From positions 1 to 64,000 of the forward strand of contig CADCDK010000004.1 of NCBI GenBank assembly GCA_902800185.1: a stretch of DNA of 64,000 bases. Direction: 5' to 3'. This stretch comes from an uncultured Prevotellaceae bacterium (lineage in GTDB: Bacteria > Bacteroidota > Bacteroidia > Bacteroidales > Bacteroidaceae). Each line of letters begins with the position of its first letter. The stretch's first letter is position 1. Below the pieces are notes generated by a model. It searched no databases. It was given only the letters and a program-made list of their open reading frames with translations, and was not told where the DNA came from. The position numbers and the translations under genes were made by a program. This document shows positions 49,828 to 57,910 of this stretch, one piece after another.

Positions 49828-51189
49828 ATGAGCAGCAAACTTTGGGAAAAGAATTTCGAGATTAACAAGGAGATAGAGCGTTTCACCGTGGGACGCGACC
49901 GCGAGATGGACCTTTATCTTGCCAAGTACGACGTGCTGGGCTCCATGGCCCATATCACCATGCTGGAAAGCATCGGACTGCTCGGCTCCGACGAGTTGCC
50001 ACAGCTGCTCACAGAGCTCCGCAGCATCTACGACACCTGTGAGCGTGGCGAATTTGTCATCGAGGACGGTGTGGAGGATGTTCACTCGCAGGTGGAGCTG
50101 ATGCTCACCCGCCGGTTGGGCGACATGGGCAAGAAGATTCACTCCGGCCGCTCACGCAACGACCAGGTGCTGCTCGACCTGAAGCTCTTCACCCGTGCAC
50201 AACTGCAGGAGATTGTCGGACTTGTCAAGGAACTCTTCAACGAGTTGATCCTGAAGAGCGAACAACTGAAGGACGTGCTCATGCCCGGCTATACACACTT
50301 GCAGATTGCCATGCCCTCCAGCTTCGGACTTTGGTTCGGAGCCTATGCCGAATCGCTTGCCGACGACCTGCTCTTCCTACAGGCTGCCTACAAGCTCTGC
50401 AACCGCAATCCCCTCGGTTCGGCTGCCGGCTACGGCTCGTCGTTTCCGCTCGACAGGCAGATGACGACCACTCTGCTCGGCTTCGACACAATGAACTACA
50501 ACGTGGTCTATGCGCAGATGGTGCGCGGCAAGATGGAGCGCAATGTCGGCTTTGCCCTCGCCTCCGTAGCAGGAACACTCGCCAAGCTCGCCTTCGATGC
50601 CTGCCTGTTCAACTCGCAGAACTTCTCCTTCGTGCGCCTGCCCAAGGAATGCACGACAGGGTCGAGCATCATGCCGCACAAGAAAAACCCCGACGTATTT
50701 GAGCTCATCCGTGCCAAGTCGAACAAGCTACAGTCGCTGCCACAGCAGGTCACGCTCATCATGAACAACCTGCCTGTGGGCTACTTCCGCGACCTGCAGA
50801 TCATCAAGGAGGTCTTCCTCCCCGCCTTCGGCGAGCTGAAGGACTGCCTGCAGATGACAGCCTATATCATCAACCGCATGGAGGTGAACGAGCATATCCT
50901 CGACAATCCCATGTACGACCCGATGTTCTCGGTGGAGGAGGTTAACAGACTTGCTGCTGAAGGCATGCCCTTCCGTGATGCCTACAAGACCGTGGGTCTG
51001 CAGATTGAGGAGGGCACCTTCCATGCCAGCCACGACATACATCACACGCACGAAGGCTCCATCGGCAACCTCTGCAACGACCGTATCGTCCAGCTGATGG
51101 ACCGCACCCTCTCTGGCTTCGGTTTCGAGCGGGTGGAAGCCGCCGAACAGAAACTGCTGAGTCCTTCAACCGCAAACCCCAAACCATGA
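49828..51189 (+). CDS. argH: Argininosuccinate lyase
   Basis: 453 aa. Splits argininosuccinate to arginine and fumarate. The superfamily signature GSSIMPHKKNPD is at about residues 275-286 with the catalytic Ser in the flexible loop; SGRSRNDQVLLDLKLF and MPGYTHLQIAMPSSFGLW (catalytic His) are further family blocks. The N-terminal half has an HSQVE element as usual. The last codons overlap the lipoprotein gene (ATGA). Confidence 0.96.
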   Translation: MSSKLWEKNFEINKEIERFTVGRDREMDLYLAKYDVLGSMAHITMLESIGLLGSDELPQLLTELRSIYDTCERGEFVIEDGVEDVHSQVELMLTRRLGDMGKKIHSGRSRNDQVLLDLKLFTRAQLQEIVGLVKELFNELILKSEQLKDVLMPGYTHLQIAMPSSFGLWFGAYAESLADDLLFLQAAYKLCNRNPLGSAAGYGSSFPLDRQMTTTLLGFDTMNYNVVYAQMVRGKMERNVGFALASVAGTLAKLAFDACLFNSQNFSFVRLPKECTTGSSIMPHKKNPDVFELIRAKSNKLQSLPQQVTLIMNNLPVGYFRDLQIIKEVFLPAFGELKDCLQMTAYIINRMEVNEHILDNPMYDPMFSVEEVNRLAAEGMPFRDAYKTVGLQIEEGTFHASHDIHHTHEGSIGNLCNDRIVQLMDRTLSGFGFERVEAAEQKLLSPSTANPKP

Positions 51190-51749
51190 AATATAAACTT
51201 CTCATCCTCCTCCTGCCCTTGCTCATGGCATGCGGAAACGCAGAAAACGAGTACTCCTCGCAGTACTGCCAACTGCTCATCGACAACAACACCGAGCACC
51301 GGGATCCCACACTCGCCCGTGCCATGACCCCCTACTCGGGTGTGTTCGTGTGCATCACTACGACCGTCCACAATGGTGCCTCTTTCTTTCGCTTCACCGA
51401 CAACCAAGGCTCCGAGCCCACCGAATCCCGCTTCTCAGCCATCGACGACCGCCGGAAACCTGTTATCGGCATGAACAACGCCGTCATTGTGGGCTATGGC
51501 AATGTCTCGGACCCGGCTCCGTTCTTTGCCTATGACCGTGAATGCCCGAACTGCTTTGAGTTCAACCGCATCCCCGTGCGCAGCTACCCCCTGCAGATGC
51601 TCCCTTCGGGACTGGCGGAGTGTAAGACCTGCAAGCGCAAATATAACCTGAACAACCGCGGACTGGTGGCCGAAGGCGAAGGCGGAAAGGCGCTCACCCG
51701 TTACCGCTCTTTTAGCTCAGGAGACTACGGAGTGCTACAAGTGAATTAA
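51186..51749 (+). CDS. Lipoprotein with Rieske-like Cys pairs (187 aa)
   Basis: Signal peptide with lipobox: LLILLLPLLMACGN, Cys16 as the lipid site. The C-terminal half has YDRECPNCFEF and AECKTCKRKYNLNNRG, two CxxC pairs spaced like a metal site. In Rieske-type domains two Cys and two His bind the cluster; here four Cys suggest a rubredoxin- or zinc-ribbon-like site instead. Probably an outer-membrane lipoprotein of unknown role. It is translationally coupled to argH by overlap. Confidence 0.78.
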   Translation: MKYKLLILLLPLLMACGNAENEYSSQYCQLLIDNNTEHRDPTLARAMTPYSGVFVCITTTVHNGASFFRFTDNQGSEPTESRFSAIDDRRKPVIGMNNAVIVGYGNVSDPAPFFAYDRECPNCFEFNRIPVRSYPLQMLPSGLAECKTCKRKYNLNNRGLVAEGEGGKALTRYRSFSSGDYGVLQVN

Positions 51750-51762
51750 AATATCTTAAATC

Positions 51763-51795
51763 TTTTGGCAGTTCGCCCACAAAAGGTTACCTTTG
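51763..51795 (+). promoter_or_regulatory. tRNA-Leu promoter
   Basis: TTTTG (51763-51767), 20 nt, TACCTTTG (51788-51795), 37 nt before the tRNA. A near-perfect Bacteroidetes promoter. Confidence 0.75.
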
Positions 51796-51831
51796 CAGTC
51801 ACTTTTGGACTTTGTCCATGACGCATCACAA

Positions 51832-51917
51832 GCCGCAATGGTGGAATTGGTAGACACGAGGGACTTAAAATCCCTTGGCCAGTAATGGCTGTGCGGGTTC
51901 GAGTCCCGCTCGCGGCA
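51832..51917 (+). tRNA. tRNA-Leu (anticodon UAA)
   Basis: An 86-nt class II tRNA with a long variable arm. The anticodon loop CTTAAAA sits on an AGGGA/TCCCT stem, giving anticodon UAA for UUA codons. The T arm is GCGGG-TTCGAGT-CCCGC. The acceptor GCCGCAA/TCGCGGC pairs at six of seven positions; position 6 is an A-C mismatch. The CCA end is not encoded. It is followed by a lipoprotein gene starting 25 bp downstream. Confidence 0.96.
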
Positions 51918-51942
51918 CTTTCCAAAACACATGTTTATAGTT

Positions 51943-53622
51943 ATGCGTAAAAATCTTTATTTGGCTCTTTTCGCATCAGCCATCCTCATCATCACATCAT
52001 GTTCTGGTAAACTCGGCAACCTTTCTGCCGATAATTTCGAAGTAACCCCCAACCCACTGGAGGCTACTGCCGGACAAGTTCCCGTAACCATCAATGGCAA
52101 GTTCCCCGAGAAATATATGAACCGCAAGGCCGTTGTCACCGTCATTCCGCAGCTGCACTACGGCAACGGACAGGTAGCAACGGGCGAGGGCGCCACCTTC
52201 CAGGGCGAGAAGGTTCTTGGCAACGACCAAATGATCTCCTATCGCATTGGCGGACGCTACACCATGAAGACCAGCTTCGACTATGTGCCCGAGATGCACA
52301 AGAGCGATATGTATCTCACCTTCGATGCCAAGATCGGCAAGAAGCAGGTACAGGTGCCCGCAGTAAAAGTGGCCGAGGGTGTCATCTCTACTGCCGAGCT
52401 CTTCCGCAAGACCCTCCTCAACGACGGAGCTTGCATGGCTGTTGACTCCTTCCAGCGCATTCAGGAGCAGAAGCAGGAAGCCAATATCCGCTTCCTCATC
52501 AACCAGGCCAATCTGCGCCAGAGCGAACTGAAGAACAACTCCGTTCAGGAGTTCGTGGAACTGCTGAAGAAGATCAATGCCGACAAGGGTGCTACTATGA
52601 ATGTCAGCAACATCGAGGTTGCTGCCTTCGCATCACCCGAGGGTGGATTTGAGATCAACGACCGCCTGGCCAGCAAGCGTCAGGACGTTTCGGAAGAATA
52701 TGTCAGCAAGCAGTTGGAGGCCACACAGGTAGAGGCCGACATCGATGCCCACTACACAGCCGAGGACTGGGACGGTTTCCAGCGTTTGGTGCAAGCCAGC
52801 AACATCCAGGACAAGGATGTCATCCTGCGCGTTCTCTCCATGTACAAAGACCCGCAGGAGCGCGAACAGCAGATCCGTAACCTGAGCGTTGCCTTCCAGG
52901 ATCTGGCCGGTGCCGTGCTGCCCGAGTTGCGCCGTGCGCGTCTCACCGTCAACTACGAGCTCATTGGCCGTGATGATGACCAGATTATGCAGCAGTATAA
53001 GGAAGACCCCTCCAAGCTGAGTGCCGAGGAACTGCTTTACTCTGCCACCTTCGATGAGAACGTCAACAATCGTGAGGAGATTTACAAGACGGCTGCCCGC
53101 CTCTATCCCAACGACTACCGCCCGCTGAACAACCTGGCAGCACTGGCCTTCAACAAAGGCAACGATGCTGAAGCCAACAACTACATCCAGCAAGCACTGC
53201 GTGTCAATCCCGATGCTGCCGAGGCATACGCCAACAAGGGACTCATCGCCCTGAAGAACGGTAACCTGGCCGAGGCTGAGAACCTCATCGGACGTGGTGT
53301 CAATGCCAACGGATTCAATCAGGCCTCCGGTCATCTCAACATTGCCAAAGGCAACTATGCCCAGGCAGAGATGAACTTCGAGGACAAGGCCACCAACAGC
53401 GCAGCACTGGCACAGCTTCTGAACAAGAACTACGAGAAGGCCATCGAGACACTCGACCGTGTGAAGCAGCCCGATGCCATGACCATGTATCTGCACGCCA
53501 TCGTCGCTGCACGTCGTGGCAACAAGTATGCCACAAAGTCCTACCTGAAGGATGCCCTGAAGATGGATCCCTCCCTGCAAGAATATGCCGACAGCGACCT
53601 GGAGTTCTCAAACCTGAAGTAA
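51943..53622 (+). CDS. TPR-repeat lipoprotein (559 aa)
   Basis: Signal peptide with lipobox (LALFASAILIITSCSGK). The N-terminal region is strand-rich (LEATAGQVPVTINGKFPEKYM), residues about 170-330 hold an OmpA-like-pattern segment (NIEVAAFASPEGGFEINDRLASKRQDVSEEYV), and TPR units follow (DYRPLNNLAALAFNKGNDAEANNYIQQALRVNPDAAEAYANKGLIALKNGN). The ASPEG...N-x-x-LA...R pattern is typical of the OmpA-like peptidoglycan-binding fold in Bacteroidetes, so it may link the envelope layers. I chose the ATG at 51943 because it begins the signal peptide. The next gene starts 6 bp later. Confidence 0.85.
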   Translation: MRKNLYLALFASAILIITSCSGKLGNLSADNFEVTPNPLEATAGQVPVTINGKFPEKYMNRKAVVTVIPQLHYGNGQVATGEGATFQGEKVLGNDQMISYRIGGRYTMKTSFDYVPEMHKSDMYLTFDAKIGKKQVQVPAVKVAEGVISTAELFRKTLLNDGACMAVDSFQRIQEQKQEANIRFLINQANLRQSELKNNSVQEFVELLKKINADKGATMNVSNIEVAAFASPEGGFEINDRLASKRQDVSEEYVSKQLEATQVEADIDAHYTAEDWDGFQRLVQASNIQDKDVILRVLSMYKDPQEREQQIRNLSVAFQDLAGAVLPELRRARLTVNYELIGRDDDQIMQQYKEDPSKLSAEELLYSATFDENVNNREEIYKTAARLYPNDYRPLNNLAALAFNKGNDAEANNYIQQALRVNPDAAEAYANKGLIALKNGNLAEAENLIGRGVNANGFNQASGHLNIAKGNYAQAEMNFEDKATNSAALAQLLNKNYEKAIETLDRVKQPDAMTMYLHAIVAARRGNKYATKSYLKDALKMDPSLQEYADSDLEFSNLK

Positions 53623-53628
53623 CTTTTT

Positions 53629-54630
53629 GTGAACAACAAACTTCTCATACCGCTCCTGTCCCTGCTGCTCCTTGCCTCTTGCGGCACCGATGGCAGACAC
53701 TTCCGCATCGACGGACGTTTCCGCCATCTCAACCAAGGAGAGTTCTACGTCTATAGTCCCGACGGAACCATCGAAGGACTCGACACCATCAAGATACAGG
53801 ACGGGAAGTTCACCTATGAGACCCCCTGCACCCGCAAGGGTACGCTGGTTCTGCTGTTTCCCAACTTCTCTGAACAGCCCGTCTTTACCGAGCCTGGGAA
53901 GACCGTGAAGGTCAAGGCCGATGCCTCCCACCTGAAAGAACTCGTTGTCGAGGGAACCAAGGAAAACAAGCTGATGAACGGACTGAGGGAACAAATGGCA
54001 AGTGCCTCGCCCCCAGAGATCAAGAAGTTTGCCGAACAGTTTGTGAGAAACAACCCCGCCTCTCTGCCCAGTGTGTATGTCACTTATCGCTACTTCATTC
54101 AGGATGATAAGCCCGACTACCGCAAGGCAAATGAGTTGGTGGCACTCATGAACAAAGAACAAGAGAAGAACACCTTCCTACAGAAACTGACAGCGGCGGC
54201 AAAAACCATGCAGTACACGACTGAAGGAAGCCGCCTGCCTGCATTCCAAGCCAAAGACACCCAAGGGAACACCGTGTCACAGGCCGACCTCAACAAGGCA
54301 AAAGTGAGCGTGGTGACCCTTTGGGCTACTTGGAATGAACATAGCTGCACGGTCCACCGGCAGTTGCTTCCCCTTTATAAGCAGGCCAACGGGAATCTCA
54401 AGATCCTGAGCATCTGTGTGGATGCGGAAAAGGCCACTTGCCTCCGCTATGCCGAGCGCGATTCCCTGAAATGGTCAGTGGTATGCGACGGGCTGATGTT
54501 CGACAGCCCCCTGATCCGCCAACTGAGCCTTGGCAATGTTCCAGACAACATCGTCATACAGAACGGACGTGTCGTCAGCCACGGTCTGGCAACCCCCGAT
54601 CTTATCAAGAAAGTTGAGAGCCTGCTATAA
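53629..54630 (+). CDS. DUF4369/thioredoxin-like lipoprotein, CxxC lost (333 aa)
   Basis: GTG start, lipobox LLSLLLLASCGTDG. Residues about 25-115 are DUF4369 (FRIDGRFRHLNQGEFYVYSPDG), and residues about 200-330 are a TlpA/AhpC-like thioredoxin fold (LPAFQAKDTQGNTVSQADLNKAKVSVVTLWATWNEHSC). The usual WASWCxxC site reads WATWNEHSC, so both redox Cys are replaced and only one displaced Cys is left. It is therefore probably not a disulfide reductase but may keep a binding role. Six bp downstream of the TPR lipoprotein, so cotranscribed; a hairpin terminator follows. Confidence 0.85.
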   Translation: MNNKLLIPLLSLLLLASCGTDGRHFRIDGRFRHLNQGEFYVYSPDGTIEGLDTIKIQDGKFTYETPCTRKGTLVLLFPNFSEQPVFTEPGKTVKVKADASHLKELVVEGTKENKLMNGLREQMASASPPEIKKFAEQFVRNNPASLPSVYVTYRYFIQDDKPDYRKANELVALMNKEQEKNTFLQKLTAAAKTMQYTTEGSRLPAFQAKDTQGNTVSQADLNKAKVSVVTLWATWNEHSCTVHRQLLPLYKQANGNLKILSICVDAEKATCLRYAERDSLKWSVVCDGLMFDSPLIRQLSLGNVPDNIVIQNGRVVSHGLATPDLIKKVESLL

Positions 54631-54670
54631 AATTCTACCATACTCTCAACTCTCAACTCTCAACTTTTTA
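54611..54670 (+). terminator. Terminator with CTCTCAA tandem repeats
   Basis: AAGTTGAGAG (54611-54620), which overlaps the last codons of the upstream gene, pairs with CTCTCAACTT (54657-54666), followed by TTT. The right arm is the third of three tandem CTCTCAA units (54643-54663), so alternative pairings are possible. Confidence 0.6.
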
Positions 54671-54671
54671 T

Positions 54672-54679
54672 TACCTTTG
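54672..54679 (+). promoter_or_regulatory. U32 peptidase promoter box, nearly leaderless
   Basis: TACCTTTG ends only 5 nt before the ATG at 54685, so the transcript would begin at or just before the start codon. Confidence 0.55.
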
Positions 54680-54684
54680 CACCC

Positions 54685-55941
54685 ATGAATTCATTGAAAG
54701 ACTTTGAGATCATGGCTCCTGTGGGGTCGCGCGAATCGCTGTCGGCTGCCATACAGGCGGGTGCCGATTCCGTGTATTTCGGTATCGGACAGCTGAACAT
54801 GCGCTCACACTCAGCCAATCATTTCACCATCGACGACCTGAAGGAGATTGCCGCCACATGCCACGAGCACGGCATCAAGACCTACCTCACCGTCAACACC
54901 ATCATCTATGGTGAGGACTTAGAGACGATGCGACAGATCATCGATGCCGCCAAGGAAGCGGAGATCACGGCTATCATCGCCTCCGATGTGGCGGTGATGA
55001 CCTACTGTCGTCACTGTGGCGTGGAGGTACACCTCTCCACCCAGCTGAACATCTCGAACATCGAGGCCCTGAAGTTCTATGCCCAGTTTGCCGATGTGGT
55101 GGTACTCGCCCGCGAGCTGAATATGGATCAGGTGGCCGACATCTACCGACAGATTCAGGAACAGCACATCTGCGGACCGCGCGGTGAGCTCATCCGCATC
55201 GAGATGTTCTGTCATGGCGCTTTATGCATGGCAGTTTCGGGCAAGTGCTACATGAGTCTTGCCGATGCCGACCGCTCCGCGAACCGCGGGCAGTGCATCC
55301 AGATATGCCGGCGCTCGTACATCCTCACCGATGCCGAGACGGGCAATGAGATTGAAGTAGATAACAAATACCTGATGAGTCCCAAGGACCTGAAGACCGT
55401 GCGCTTCATCGACCGACTGATGAATGCCGGCGTGCGGGTGTTCAAGATCGAGGGCAGGGCCCGCGGACCAGAGTATGTCTATACCGTCGTCAAGACCTAC
55501 AAGGAGGCGATGCAGGCAGTGCTCGACGGCACGTTCACCGAAGAGCGCAAGGACGAGTGGGATCGTCGGCTCGCCACCGTCTTCAATCGCGGTTTCTGGG
55601 ACGGCTACTATCAGGGACAGCGCATGGGAGAGTGGAACGCTAACTATGGTTCCAATGCCACGGAGAAGAAAGTGCTCGTGGGCAAGGTCATCAAGTATTT
55701 CTCCAAGCTCGGCGTGGCAGAGGTTGCTGTCGAGGCAACGACATTCAGCGTGGGCGACCGCCTGTTCATCTCCGGCCCTACGACCGGTGCCATGTGGCTC
55801 GATGCCACGGAGATTCGCTACGAGCTGAAGCCCGTGGAGACCGCCCTGCAACGCCAGCGCGTCTCCATACCCGTGCCCGGCAAGGTGCGACCCAACGACA
55901 AGCTCTTCAAGTTGGTGGAGAGTGGAGAGACGAAAGAATAA
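54685..55941 (+). CDS. Peptidase U32 family protein
   Basis: 418 aa. The start EIMAPVGSRESLSAAIQAGADSVYFGIGQLNMR and the signature EMFCHGALCMAVSGKCYMS (about residues 172-190) define the U32 family, as does the following NRGQCIQICRRSY Cys cluster. Members such as TrhP and RlhA are now known to act in hydroxylation of tRNA or rRNA with an iron-sulfur cluster, so an RNA-modification role is more likely than proteolysis. sufE follows after 13 bp, consistent with an iron-sulfur link. Confidence 0.93.
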   Translation: MNSLKDFEIMAPVGSRESLSAAIQAGADSVYFGIGQLNMRSHSANHFTIDDLKEIAATCHEHGIKTYLTVNTIIYGEDLETMRQIIDAAKEAEITAIIASDVAVMTYCRHCGVEVHLSTQLNISNIEALKFYAQFADVVVLARELNMDQVADIYRQIQEQHICGPRGELIRIEMFCHGALCMAVSGKCYMSLADADRSANRGQCIQICRRSYILTDAETGNEIEVDNKYLMSPKDLKTVRFIDRLMNAGVRVFKIEGRARGPEYVYTVVKTYKEAMQAVLDGTFTEERKDEWDRRLATVFNRGFWDGYYQGQRMGEWNANYGSNATEKKVLVGKVIKYFSKLGVAEVAVEATTFSVGDRLFISGPTTGAMWLDATEIRYELKPVETALQRQRVSIPVPGKVRPNDKLFKLVESGETKE

Positions 55942-55954
55942 AAACAAACCAGAT

Positions 55955-56374
55955 ATGAATATCAACGACATACAAGACGAGATTATTGGCGAGTTCGAGG
56001 AACTCGACGACTGGATGGACCGCTATCAGCTGCTCATCGACCTGGGGAACGACCTGGAACCGCTCGACGAGCGATACAAGACCGAGCAGAACCTCATTGA
56101 CGGCTGTCAGAGCCGCGTGTGGGTACAGTGCGACTATTCCGAAGGACGGCTGCACTTCCAGGCCGAGAGCGATGCACTCATCGTGAAAGGCATCATCGCC
56201 CTGCTCATCCGTGTGCTCGACAACCACACGCCGCAGGAGATTTTGGCTGCCGACCTTTATTTCATCGAGCGTATCGGACTCCGTGAACACCTCTCGCCCA
56301 CACGCTCCAACGGTCTGCTCGCCATGGTGAAACAGATTCGGGCATACGCTGTCGCATATTCAGGCAAGATGTAA
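55955..56374 (+). CDS. sufE: Sulfur acceptor protein SufE
   Basis: 139 aa. SufE takes persulfide sulfur from the cysteine desulfurase SufS and passes it to SufB for iron-sulfur cluster assembly. The active Cys is in NLIDGCQSRVWVQ (about residue 50), with LDDWMDRYQLLIDLGNDLEPL before and SPTRSNGLLAMVKQIRAYA at the end, all standard. I chose the ATG at 55955; an upstream in-frame ATG at 55922 lies within the U32 gene. No sufS is adjacent. Confidence 0.93.
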   Translation: MNINDIQDEIIGEFEELDDWMDRYQLLIDLGNDLEPLDERYKTEQNLIDGCQSRVWVQCDYSEGRLHFQAESDALIVKGIIALLIRVLDNHTPQEILAADLYFIERIGLREHLSPTRSNGLLAMVKQIRAYAVAYSGKM

Positions 56375-56397
56375 AAGGTAAGAAGTAAGAGGTTTGA

Positions 56398-56415
56398 TTA
56401 CCTATTACCTATAAC
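56398..56415 (+). repeat. Dispersed 18-bp repeat, intergenic copy
   Basis: TTACCTATTACCTATAAC, identical to 5369-5386 within rdgB. It lies between sufE and the methylase gene, 9 nt before the latter's ATG. Confidence 0.8.
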
Positions 56416-56423
56416 ATAATAAA

Positions 56424-56951
56424 ATGATGCGCAAACTAAGGACCATAGAGATGAACCGTCTCACCATTGACGAGTTCAAGCAGGCAGAGAAGATGCCGCT
56501 CATCGTCGTGCTCGACGACGTGCGCTCACTGCACAATGTGGGTAGCGTCTTCCGCACCTCCGATGCCTTTCGGGTAGAGGCGGTATGGCTCTGTGGCATC
56601 ACGGCCACGCCTCCGCATCCCGAGATTCACAAGACGGCACTCGGTGCCGAGGACTCTGTGGACTGGCGGTACTTCAAGACCGCTGACGAGGCAGTTGCCG
56701 AGCTCCATCGCCAGGGCTACTTCGTCTATAGCATTGAGCAGGTGGAAGGTTCCACCAAGCTGCAGCACCTTGATGTGCCTAATTCCCCTTACGCCATCGT
56801 TCTCGGCAATGAGGTAAAGGGTGTACACCAGAGCGTGGTTGATGCCTCCGACGGCTGTTTAGAGATTCCACAGTTTGGCACCAAACACTCGCTGAACGTC
56901 AGCGTCACCGCTGGCATTGTCATTTGGGAGTTCGCGCGACGTTTCCTCTGA
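56424..56951 (+). CDS. SpoU/TrmH-family RNA methyltransferase
   Basis: 175 aa SPOUT (alpha/beta knot) 2'-O-methyltransferase. Motif 1 is VLDDVRSLHNVGSVFRTSDAF (about residues 29-49), motif 2 is YAIVLGNEVKGVHQSVV, and motif 3 is EIPQFGTKHSLNVSVTAGIVIWE. It lacks the extra RNA-binding domain of larger TrmH proteins. The target (tRNA or rRNA) cannot be told. Two adjacent ATG codons (56424 and 56427) are equally possible starts. Confidence 0.9.
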   Translation: MMRKLRTIEMNRLTIDEFKQAEKMPLIVVLDDVRSLHNVGSVFRTSDAFRVEAVWLCGITATPPHPEIHKTALGAEDSVDWRYFKTADEAVAELHRQGYFVYSIEQVEGSTKLQHLDVPNSPYAIVLGNEVKGVHQSVVDASDGCLEIPQFGTKHSLNVSVTAGIVIWEFARRFL

Positions 56952-56977
56952 TGTCCCTCTTTTTTTCTTGAAAGAAA

Positions 56978-57007
56978 TTTGTTTCTCCAAGAATTATTGT
57001 AAATTTG
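56978..57007 (+). promoter_or_regulatory. Promoter of the DUF4294 gene
   Basis: TTTG (56978-56981), 18 nt, TAAATTTG (57000-57007). The ATG is only 7 nt after the box, so the leader is very short. Confidence 0.6.
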
Positions 57008-57014
57008 CAGCCGA

Positions 57015-57623
57015 ATGAAAAGTATTCTAATCATATTGTTTGCATGGACGAGCATGGCGGTACACGCTCAGGAGCGTCAGGTTGACATGAGCAACCCGAC
57101 GTTTGTGCCGATGGTGAAGGTGGGCAAGGCACTGGTCGATGGCGACAGCATACAATATGTGGAGATGAATGACCTGTACGTCTATCCTGTACCCGAGTTC
57201 AAGAGCGAGCGACAGCGACAGGCGTACAACCGACTGGTCTATAATGTGAAGAAGGTGCTGCCCATTGCCAAGGAAGCCAACGCCATCATCATCGAGACCT
57301 ACGAATACCTGCAGACACTGCCCGACAAGAAAGCGAAAGACGAACACATGAAACGGGTGGAGGCCGCTATCAAGAAAGAATATACCCCTCGTATGAAGAA
57401 ACTCACCTACGCCCAGGGCAAGTTGCTCATCAAGCTCGTCTATCGTGAGTGCAATTCTTCATCCTATAACCTCGTGCAGGCTTTTCTCGGCCCCGTGCGT
57501 GCCGGTTTCTATCAAGCCTTTGCTTGGACCTTCGGTGCCAGCTTGAAAAAGAAGTACGAACCCGAAGGGGTTGACCGCATCACGGAGCGTGTTGTCCTCA
57601 TGGTGGAGGCAGGGCAGCTGTAA
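57015..57623 (+). CDS. Exported DUF4294 protein (202 aa)
   Basis: Signal peptide MKSILIILFAWTSMAVHAQ. The block VEMNDLYVYPVPEFKSERQRQAYNRLVYNVKKVLPIAKEA and the C-terminal KLIKLVYRECNSSSYNLVQAFLGPVRAGFYQAFAWTFG are characteristic of DUF4294, a family confined to Bacteroidetes with unknown function. Mostly helical after an N-terminal strand region. Monocistronic, with its own promoter. Confidence 0.88.
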   Translation: MKSILIILFAWTSMAVHAQERQVDMSNPTFVPMVKVGKALVDGDSIQYVEMNDLYVYPVPEFKSERQRQAYNRLVYNVKKVLPIAKEANAIIIETYEYLQTLPDKKAKDEHMKRVEAAIKKEYTPRMKKLTYAQGKLLIKLVYRECNSSSYNLVQAFLGPVRAGFYQAFAWTFGASLKKKYEPEGVDRITERVVLMVEAGQL

Positions 57624-57699
57624 GATGGCAAACGAAGAAGGGTCTTTGAGGTTTTTTGTATAGAAAAAAAGAAATTCTGTAATTTTTTTCCCGAATAGC

Positions 57700-57731
57700 T
57701 TTGGTGGTTCGGTTATTTCGTTATAACTTTG
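57700..57731 (+). promoter_or_regulatory. Promoter of the 1212-aa exported protein gene
   Basis: TTTG (57700-57703), 20 nt, TAACTTTG (57724-57731): an ideal Bacteroidetes promoter, giving a leader of about 173 nt. Confidence 0.75.
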
Positions 57732-57813
57732 TGGTCGGATTAAGAAGGTCAGTGGACCGGAAAGTTCTGGTTTTAGTGGGGCAAAGAGAGGACAAAGCGC
57801 CTTGAGGAGGGTT

Positions 57814-57846
57814 CGCAGAAGTGAAAACTATTCTGCGCACTTTTTT
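57814..57846 (+). promoter_or_regulatory. Attenuator-like hairpin in the leader
   Basis: CGCAGAA (57814-57820) pairs with TTCTGCG (57831-57837), followed by CAC and TTTTTT. It lies between the promoter and the ATG at 57911, so it can act only as an attenuator or processing element of that gene. Confidence 0.5.
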
Positions 57847-57910
57847 ATTTGTACCCACTCGACCATCCCTTAAACAGCATATTATCTAACAAAAATAAAA
57901 ACTTAAAACA

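Noticed and set aside
52633..53580. 315-codon minus-strand frame opposite the TPR lipoprotein
   Set aside because: A mirror of strongly biased codons; no domain and no promoter.
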